From Tetracladium setigerum (taxonomy: Eukaryota > Ascomycota > Leotiomycetes > Helotiales): DNA of 64,000 nucleotides. A program made the position numbers and the translations under genes. This document shows positions 56,345 through 64,000 of this stretch, in pieces. The notes under the pieces are model-generated. The model was not told where the DNA came from, searched no databases, and was given only the letters and a program-made list of their open reading frames with translations. The stretch covers positions 1,710,556 to 1,774,555 of the forward strand of contig PZJY01000004.1 in the NCBI GenBank assembly GCA_031472005.1, given 5' to 3'. Position 1 is the first letter of the stretch, and each line of letters starts with the position of its first letter.

Positions 56345-58985
56345 TCATGGGAGATATAGTAGTTGTGGAATTAAAGAAGCGAAAAAGACGTTGGAACACT
56401 TGAGGATTTCAGACCCTTCTACCTCGGACTTCTCCGAATGAAACTTCGTCTCGTCAAACGAGAGCTTGCTAGGTGGTTTGAGTAGTGTTGAGTGACACTT
56501 GATGTGATAAAAATAGGAATATTGAAGGCTGTATGTGAAATTCTCATATGCATCACCCTGTCCTCTCGCTTTATTTTCGGATTTCATCCCCTTTATCTTC
56601 TCCCTTTCGGTGTTGCTCATGATTATTCTCAGTCCCCATCCCTCGGCATCTTTCTGAACAGTCCCCTCGAACTCGTTCATCAACTTCCTCGTTAACCTCT
56701 CCAAAACCCATTCTGGCTCACTCTTCTCCCCCATAAGTGGGCTCCTATTATCAACCCAACTCCACTCCACCAATTTCTTCTCCGTATCTTCCCCCTCGCC
56801 CTCCATCACCTCGCCAACGACAATCCCATTGTTATCAGCCACCAGTCTCCTCATCGCCTTCCTATGCGTAGTAGCCTCACCTTCATCCTCTCCAATAAGC
56901 CTTAAATACCATGCCCACTCCTCATATGAGTATTCCTTTACTGGCGACGCATTCAAATGGTTAATCAAATCCGCAATTTCCCGGATGATATATCGATGAT
57001 AGTGAACTTTGCCTTTAATCATGTCCGCCTCTGCTCTTTCCCTATATGCAGCTAGATCTTTGTGGCGTAGATCCCCTTCCTCGTCCAGATTTCTGTTCAG
57101 CTGTGCAGTGGAAGTTGAAGAGTTCAATCTCTCCGCATGGTGTTCGAGTTGGTTTTCTATCCTCCGTGTGGTAAGAGGTGCGGGCTCTCTCTTAGTGAAC
57201 ATATTTCCGTTGACCGTCTTGCCAATAATTCCCCTCAGTTCTTTGAGCGTAGCCATCATCCCCTTCTCCCCCTTCTCACCAGGTAACACAGTGAGTTTTC
57301 CGACCCAGAGCGTCAAGTCCCGAATGCCTTTGATGATAGTATCGCCCATATTGCTGATTAGAATCGTCAAACTGGGAATAGCCAACAAACTCCAGAACAC
57401 AAAAAACGCCTTCCCGCTGTTACTTTGAGGGGCGAAGTCTCCATAGCCGATGGTCAAAAGACTGGTGTAGGCGAAATACAAGGAGCCGAAATATGACCAT
57501 GATTGTTTGTGCTCGGAAGCTGTAAAAATGGCTGCTCCTACAAACCAGAGGACAAACCACGTTATGCCCGAGACGACAAGGGAAGTCCATCTTCGTCTCG
57601 AAGCAGCCTCTGTCTGAATCCTACGCATGAGATTGAACTCTTGCTCACGGCGTTGCAATTCCGTCATATCGGTAGCCTCTTTCTCGAACTTCTTCGTACT
57701 CGCTCTTGGGATGGGAGCACTGCCCTCAGAGACCGGCTCAAGAATTTCGATTTTGTCTTTCTTGCCGATGCGCTTGAGGAGACGTTGACGCTCTTTCTCT
57801 ACCATTCGTGCACCCATCTTTACTTTACCTCGTTCCAGGACGAGCGATCGTATTGAGCCGATGACTAAACCCAAGATGATGATACCTCCAATGGCGAAAG
57901 GGAAGAGCAAGGCTCGTCCTGTGTGTGTCAGGGGAGAGAAGTCCCCAATACCAATGGTAAGAAGTGTGAAATCCGCCCAATACACGGCATCTAAGTAAGC
58001 CCAACCTTCAATATGTGAGTAAATCGCAGCTCCGGACAAGAGATAGACGAGGAAACTGATAGTTTGAAGCATGAGCGTTCGTTGGGAAATTGTAAGCTGA
58101 AATTCCTTGGCGTAGTGACCTTTGGAAGCTCCCCAAACGGTGACGAGCATCAAGCTTGCGACGAGGAAATAGAGGCCAGCGGAAAATATTCCGAAGTAAA
58201 ATGCCCCTGTAAAAACAAATTGCTCTCTGGGATAGAGAATGAGCGGCCCACTTGTCAGGGCACAAAGGCATATTAGCACAAGCGAAGATATATACCTGAG
58301 AATTGTTTGTTAGCACAACACCTATAGCAGAAGAACATGAAAATTTGTTTACCATCCTATAATAGTAATTGGTTGTGCGATCGAGAACCGAACTCTTTTG
58401 GCCATGTTCAACAGCAGAAATAAATTGGATATCAGGGCTATCACTAATTGTGCTGCGTTTATACCAACCAACCTAGATGTGGGTCAGTGCCAATGCTCGG
58501 ATTATGAGTATTCTGGAGACAGCAAAATACCATTTGGGATCAGTCACGTAGGTACCATTCTGTTCAGTGGCACCACCTGGAGGTATATGAACTCTCCAAG
58601 GAACAACAAGAGCACAAATACTGAATGCGGAACCCATAGGCCCAAAAGTCCCAGCTATCAAAGGGAAGGCGGTGGACGCGAACCACCATCGGCTGTAAAG
58701 ATCAAAGAGTTAGCAGTTGATACGGTTCAAAGAAATGTAGGCTTTGTTTAAAGAAATGCATTGCAAGACAATACCCGAGTATTACCCTGCGAACAATATC
58801 AATGGAGGTACAAGGGTGTATATAGTCTATGTGCGATATGCGAGAAAGCTCGTACACAGAATTACGTGCCTGGGTTCCAAAAACGCCTGTTCGTTCTGCT
58901 CTTTACCACTCTGCTCTTCCCCCTTTTGATTTTCAACGTCGTTCGCATCATTCTCGATTGGCTCGTCAAAGCCTGGATCGTTCAT
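56345..58985 (-). CDS. TOK1: TOK1-type outward-rectifying potassium channel (two-pore domain)
   Basis: Exons 58531-58692, 58353-58472, 56345-58295 are firm; exon 1 runs from about 58985 (MNDPGFDEP) to about 58870 or 58858. About 782 residues. N-terminal RWWFASTAFPLIAGTFGPMG is typical. Membrane spans lead to pore 1 filter TIGIGDF and pore 2 filter TIGYGDF, the eight-span two-pore layout unique to fungi. A long charged tail follows. The channel passes outward K+ at depolarised potentials across the plasma membrane. The first donor is ambiguous: AG|GCACGT would be a GC-AG intron joining EP to SRWWF, the other choice CT|GTGTAC gives PRHVILRWWF. Exon 1 also could start at 59033 (MANKSYLP). Confidence 0.93.
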
Positions 58986-59653
58986 TGTTGTATCGCTGAA
59001 ATGGTAGGTTGGTAGATAGCTTTTGTTAGCCAAGACTTCTTGAGTCTTGTGTGTGGAGTTGAGTTATGTAGCTCATGATACAAACTCCCAAGAAAAGAGA
59101 AAGATTTCAAAACACAGCGGGGATAAGTCTTGGACTTTTATTTGGATGGTAAGTTAGTGGAATTGTCTTTGGTTTTGGACAAGGTCCCCTGATGACGTAG
59201 ATTTCCCCAGAAACTTGGCAGAACAAGCATGTCAGATGAGCTCGGAATTGGAGTGGTAGCGTGTCTCGTGTGAAAGAAATAGACGGAAAACAGCCCCAAA
59301 GTATTTTTGAAAACTAAATGATCACCAGAGAAAAGACAAGAGTATGGATTCTACAAAGGAAAGTAGAGGGGCTCGAGAGGGTGGGTAATTTGCCTTCCAT
59401 CCAGAGCACATGGAGAAACAGAAACCGCTCCCGCACTTGATAGAAACGCGCAAGTAATGACTTTGGTTTCGTTTCAGATAACACAGTACTTGCTTGATCT
59501 GAGACTTGAGAAATGGTATTTAGCTCTGATCATAAAACCAGACGTGTGCATTTGAAGTTGACGGAACTCGAAAGAGTGATTGTGGGAGACTACTCATTAC
59601 CCCGCGGAGCAACGATCTCTCTGCCATATGATAGTAGCTCTCCCTCATGGCTT
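58986..59653. other. Intergenic region upstream of TOK1
   Basis: 668 bp holding the TOK1 promoter and the 3' flank of the methyltransferase-like gene. Nothing specific recognised. Confidence 0.45.
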
Positions 59654-60700
59654 CTAGTCTTTCAAGCCGATAACCCAGGTCAAGTATCCAGTGGGGAAAG
59701 TGTGTTGTTCTTGGCCACTCTTAACTGTCCATCCATCGCACTTCGCCCCGCATTCTTTCATGAGGGCTTGAATCTCCTCGGGCGTTCTTGTTCTTAAGGA
59801 GGAGATATACCCATCAAATACCAAAACGAAGGGTATGATTGGGATTATGTACGTAAAGAACAGGTGGCCAGGCGACCTCCAGAAGTATATAGGGGTGATG
59901 GCAAATAGCAGAAAGCCCATAGCTGTTATGGTAATGAACGATGAAACAGTTCGCTCTTGGAGCTCGAAGATCCTGTTTTTGTGTCAAAAATTTGCCCGGA
60001 ATGTTTTATTACAAATATGGGCTTGCTATACCCAAATCCATCCGCCGTCTCAATTGTGTTTCGCAGTATGTCCGACCCCAGGTTATCATCAAAATGATGG
60101 AAAGCAAGATTGTACAATCTAAAGATCTTCTTGCCATCTCTGCCTGTAAGTCCAGCTGGCGCATTTGCAGCATCTACTGATTGGGACACGAAGCTCAAGT
60201 TGTCGCTTTGCTTTGAAGCGATTGTCCAGTCTGGGATATGTGGGTGAATATCAGTCAAGACAAACTTCACCTGCCCATTATCTGCCCCGACTTCCGAAAA
60301 GCGGTTTCGCGAGCTAGTCGAGCTAGTCGAGCTTGCATTCGATAGTATAGATGCGTTTCCAGCTTGCGACAAGAGTTGGGAATTCAGATCTTTCTCTATG
60401 TACGGCGTGGGTCCTCCAGCGCCGGCACAAAAGTCGATATAGGTATACTTCGCGACGTCGCCTCCGAGCGTTTTATACAGTTGTCTAGCAACCAGCTCTG
60501 CCGGCGAAGCTGTCTGCAAAGGAGGAACTCGTATGGTCCACATCAGTGTGAGGACTGATTGCACCTTTTCGCGGAGGTATTGAGGAAACCTGAAGATTGG
60601 GGTTGTTAGCAGAGCTCCTCAACTTGAAATTGCTGCACATTGAGTACCATGATTGATCATTGATCTCGTAGAAGTGTATTCGGGGGCTAATAAGCACCAT
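59654..60700 (-). CDS. Methyltransferase-like fungal membrane-anchored protein
   Basis: Three exons: 60648-60700, 60032-60589, 59654-59972; 309 residues. Start MVLISPRIHFYEINDQSW. Body: YIDFCAGAGGPTPYIE (SAM motif I-like), FVLTDIHPHIPDW, and RLYNLAFHHFDD (motif in a methyltransferase-like fold), then GFGIFELQERTVSS spanning the exon 2/3 junction. Two hydrophobic spans follow (GFLLFAITPIYFW, FFTYIIPIIPFVLVFDGYIS) and then RTRTPEEIQALMKECGAKC and a final GYLTWVIGLK. This combination matches an uncharacterised ascomycete family with class I methyltransferase-like features plus membrane spans. Substrate unknown. Confidence 0.78.
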
Positions 60701-60899
60701 TTTGTGGTTCCGCACGTCTAATCATCGAGCTTCAATCGATTGAGAGAGAGTCGATGTGCTAGTTGTTGGAGTGGTTTGGCTCACTGTTTCCTGACAAGGT
60801 TGCGACGTCATTCATTTTTGAGCGGGCCCTTCGGTTTCAAAATGAAACCAGCTGCCATTCAATCACCGCTTTCCCTTCTTTATCACCAACAACAATAAA
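60701..60899. promoter_or_regulatory. Short divergent promoter between methyltransferase-like gene and P450
   Basis: 199 bp only between divergent start codons, so the two genes must share regulatory DNA. No specific motif claimed. Confidence 0.5.
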
Positions 60900-62707
60900 A
60901 TGCACCCGGCGACGGTGCTGGTGACTCTATCTTTCGTCGGTTTTATTTGGCACTTCTTGTTGAGGGGCTCGAACATTAGACGGAATGGGCAGCCCTTAAA
61001 GTATGTCAGATGATTATTTCTGTCCGATGCAGTATATTGAAAGTCCGTTCATTGAATTGATGGCTTTCTCGGATTCTAGCTTAGTTCTCAAGAATGGATT
61101 GGAATTTGGCTGATGACTACCTCTCTAGACAGCCTCCAAATACACTTCCGGTGGTTGGAAATGGAATTCTCTTCCTTCAGGCGCGCCACAAGCTCTTCTC
61201 CTGGTTCGTGAAGTGCGAACGCCAATTTGGATTCGAAACTTTCCAGATATATGTCCCTTCATTACCGCCAGGAGTGGTTATCAATGACCCACGGAATCTT
61301 GAATATGTGCTCAAGAACGAGGGAATCTTTGCGAAGGGAGACTTCTTCAAGAGAAGATCGTGGACTTATTCGGTACTTGTCCAGTTCTAATTTCTTCCTC
61401 TTGGAGTCGCAGAATTGCTGACCCGTGAAGGCAATGGAATCATTAATGCGGATGGTAATATGTGGAAAGTCCAGAGGAAAGCCGGCCTTCACTTTCTCAG
61501 CAATGCAAATTTGAAGATCCTTACCGATGTGGCACTCCCAAAGTATCTAGAAGAAAGCATACAACGTCTGCGAAAAGCAGGATACCAGTCAATCATTGAC
61601 CTGGAGGAAGTTTTCCATGAGTTGACTACTCAAATTATGGGTAAGATGGCTTACAATGTAAACTTATCACTCCTGACAACCGTTCACTTCGCTGACATCG
61701 GCAGATGGAAATCCACAACTCGGATTCGTTCTCTAGAGCTTTTGACTATGCGTCTGGTGCAACCGGATCCCGTTTTCAGAATCCTCTTTGGCAAATTACG
61801 GAGCCAATTTTCGGACGACTTTTTCGAGAATCTGTCTCGATTGTCAAGAAGTTTGGGTCTCTGATCGTGACGAGCGCTATTAATTCAAGAAACAATATTA
61901 GACAAACCAACGAAGCACATTTCCAACCAGATCCGAAGCCTCTCGACTCGATCAATGGAAGTCTGATCAACTCCCTCCTAGATTCAATCGATGATAAAGA
62001 AATGGTTGCTGATGCAGCTTTAAATTATCTGTCTGCTGGTAAGAAAAGGTTACAGGTCGCGAATTCCACTTTATTGACAATTGATAGGTAGAGACACAAC
62101 TGCTCAAGCTCTAACTTGGGCGTTCTACCTCCTCATGAGACACCCGAAGATTCTCGAAAGAGTTTTACAAGAGGTCAATAGCCTTGTCTATCATATCCAG
62201 GTTCCTGGTAGCGAACACCCAATCGACACCCCCAGTTTTCAACCGCTATCGCTTCCCTATACTACCTCTGTATTCTACGAAACATTGCGATTGTACCCGC
62301 CCGTGCCCTTTGAGTTAAAGCAGTGCCAGAAAACAACTACTCTACCGGACGGGACATTTCTCCCAGATACATCCATAGTTATCTGGTGCATATGGGCAAT
62401 GAATCGATCCAAACTGATCTGGGGCGAAAATGCAGATGATTTTGAGCCAGAAAGATGGCTCGAAAACGGAATCTTTGTATCAAGAACTGCGTTTGAGTAT
62501 CCTGTCTTTAACGGAGGACCAAGAACTTGCTTGGGAAAGAAGATGGCCGAAAAAGTTGCAGTGCAAGTGATTGCAGCATTTGTTTTGGGATTTCAGTTTG
62601 AGCCAATTGATGACAGAGAGAGGATCAGTAAGAACAGTCTTACGTTGCCAATGGAAGGAGGGCTGCCATGCCGTGTGAGACCTCGGAACAAGGTCACCAT
62701 GAAATAA
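60900..62707 (+). CDS. Cytochrome P450, CYP52-like, one frame break
   Basis: Five exons: 60900-61000, 61093-61372, 61431-61657, 61705-62038, 62088-62707; 520 residues after one correction. N-terminal membrane anchor (MHPATVLVTLSFVGFIWHFLL). Family motifs: C-helix WKVQRKAGLHFLSNANL, I-helix SAGRDTTAQALTW across the exon 4/5 junction, ExxR in FYETLRLYPPVP, and the haem ligand Cys (about 462) in FNGGPRTCLGKKMAEK. This pattern fits the CYP52/CYP53x group of fatty-acid or alkane omega-hydroxylases, but substrate cannot be read. In exon 2, at GG 61362-61363, one added G changes SWTYS to SWDLFG, matching the conserved segment before GNGIINADG. Total splice length is 1562, one short of a multiple of three. 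Confidence 0.92.
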
Positions 62708-63179
62708 GTAGAGCCCATTGTGGTCGTCTAAAATCATTGCAATGATCTCACACTTAGTGGCAGCCACATTGCCAGTACTTTGTCTTAACTCATAGAAGAA
62801 TATGCGTACCTCAAAATGCATCTGTTTCTGATTGAACTCCCACTTCTCCCACGATTGCGCTTCTAGTAATCTACGCCGTTCCCGCCTTGCTAGAGACATT
62901 ATTTCGTCTGCTCTGTATGAAAGAAATTCGGGGGAAATTGGCAACGACCAGAGAACATAGGCACTAACGTCATTCTCTACCTCTTTTGGTGATTTGTCAA
63001 CAAAAAGGCGTCTCGGTAAAAGTCAAGAGTCACGAAAGTGGGGTATAGTATATATATGTTGACACTGCAGAGTGACTCCTCCATCTTCCATCACACCTCT
63101 TGTCAATTATCGCCTCTTAATTTCGTTCATTGGGCTAATCAATTGTCATAAATCTTTACAGATCCTTAAGAAAAACAAA
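62708..63179. other. Intergenic region upstream of short-chain dehydrogenase
   Basis: 472 bp, holds the P450 3' flank and the SDR promoter. A minus frame is a shadow of the P450 end. No specific site claimed. Confidence 0.5.
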
Positions 63180-64000
63180 ATGGCAACTTCCTCTCTTGAC
63201 GTCAGCAGCCTCTTTAATGTCAATGGACTCGTCGCGGTGGTAACGGGAGGTGGATCTGGTTTAAAATTCTCATTGACCAAACTACAAAAAGAGATCATGC
63301 TAATTATTATTTTAGGGATCGGTTTAATGATGGCCAAAGCACTTGCTCTCAACGGCGCTCACAAAGTCTACATCATCGGCCGCCGCGAATCGGTCCTAAT
63401 CGCAGCCTCGAAATCAGTTCCCACCAACAACATTATCCCTCTAGTAGGAGACGTAACTTCAAAAGAATCACTCGCCTCTATTGTTGCGACAATCACCAAA
63501 GAAACCGGCTACATCAACGTTCTCGTAGCCAACTCTGGAATCTTAGGACCTCAATCCTCCATCCCGCCACCGCCTCCCAGCGCTATCACCATTCCCGAGT
63601 TCCAGAAGGCATGGGGAGAATCAACCATCGAAGAGTTCACCGAAACATTTAAAGTAAATACCGCTGCTGTATGGTTTTCAGTAGTCGCATTTCTGGGATT
63701 GCTAGATGAAGGTAACAAGAAAGGGAATGTAAGCCAGAAGAGTCAAGTCGTGGCAACAGGCAGTATCGCGGCGTTTAATCGACTACCCACTGGTGGCTAT
63801 GCTTATGGACAGAGCAAAGCTGCGACAACCCATTTGATGAAGATGTTGGCTGTTGGATTAGTGCCGTTTGGGATTCGTGCGAATGTTGTCGCGCCGGGAT
63901 GTAAGTTGGTTCTCTGTCATATCAGCTCCAATTAATTCTTACCTGACTCATTAATTCTCCTCTCTGTAGGGTTTCCATCTGATATGACAGCTGGTATAGC
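63180..64000 (+). CDS. Short-chain dehydrogenase/reductase, 3' partial
   Basis: Exons 63180-63258, 63316-63900 and 63970 onward; it runs off the window end. Start MATSSLDVSSLFNVNGLVAV. Classical SDR signals: TGGGSG joining IGLMMAKALALNG across intron 1 (cofactor loop), GDVTSKESLASIV (Asp after beta 3), VANSGI (NAG-like), VNTAAVWFS, catalytic-type Ser in ATGSIAAF, Tyr and Lys in YGQSKAA, and APGWFPSDMTAG across intron 2. NAD(P)H-dependent oxidoreductase; substrate unknown. The Met at 63180 is favoured over in-frame upstream Met at 63072, because the residues between are not typical. It lies 0.5 kb after the P450 on the same strand. Confidence 0.9.

Overview
The window reads as chromosomal DNA of a filamentous ascomycete. 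The genes carry short (about 45-60 nt) GT-AG introns, and the protein set is typical of moulds: a VIVID-type LOV photoreceptor, an AA9 polysaccharide monooxygenase, a TOK1-type potassium channel, PDR-type ABC and RTA1 transporters, and a HET C-terminal fragment. Protein style suggests Leotiomycetes (Helotiales), but that is an impression, not a measurement. I support 26 protein-coding loci and saw no rRNA, tRNA, CRISPR array or intact transposon.

Layout. 0-12 kb: the 3' end of BFR2, a disordered hypothetical protein, an RTA1-family membrane protein, a 2.7 kb stretch without a convincing gene, the blue-light receptor VVD, proteasome subunit RPN7 and, divergent from it, the mRNA cap methyltransferase ABD1. 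13-24 kb: alanine aminotransferase with a spliced-on mitochondrial leader, a secreted AA9 LPMO, a multi-pass membrane protein, a RapZ-C-like protein with a His-Ser-rich N-terminus, and a many-exon membrane protein. 25-37 kb: a secreted AA8 haem domain, the SUMO ligase NSE2, a GIT1-like transporter, a HET C-terminal fragment, PEX11 and, divergent from it, an FPG-type DNA glycosylase. 38-47 kb: a full-size PDR ABC transporter and a large nuclear protein with a possible PUA-like domain. 47-51 kb is a long gene-poor stretch upstream of a mitochondrial carrier. 52-64 kb: TRM7 and MAK5 (divergent), TOK1, a methyltransferase-like membrane protein, a CYP52-like P450 and the start of a short-chain dehydrogenase.

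The genes do not form an obvious biosynthetic cluster. Three shared-promoter pairs are visible: RPN7/ABD1, PEX11/FPG and TRM7/MAK5. AA9 and AA8 lie about 9 kb apart and could act together outside the cell, because AA8 haem domains can pass electrons to LPMOs.

The most striking sequence-level signal is a set of about ten frame breaks in otherwise intact conserved genes (VVD, four in ABD1, GIT1-like, PEX11, FPG, the ABC transporter, P450). Each is restored by adding one base, nearly always at a short C or G run. Every break goes the same way (a missing base) and several affected genes are essential elsewhere, so a base-deletion bias in the assembly is the simplest reading. The affected genes are annotated as genes with the break stated.
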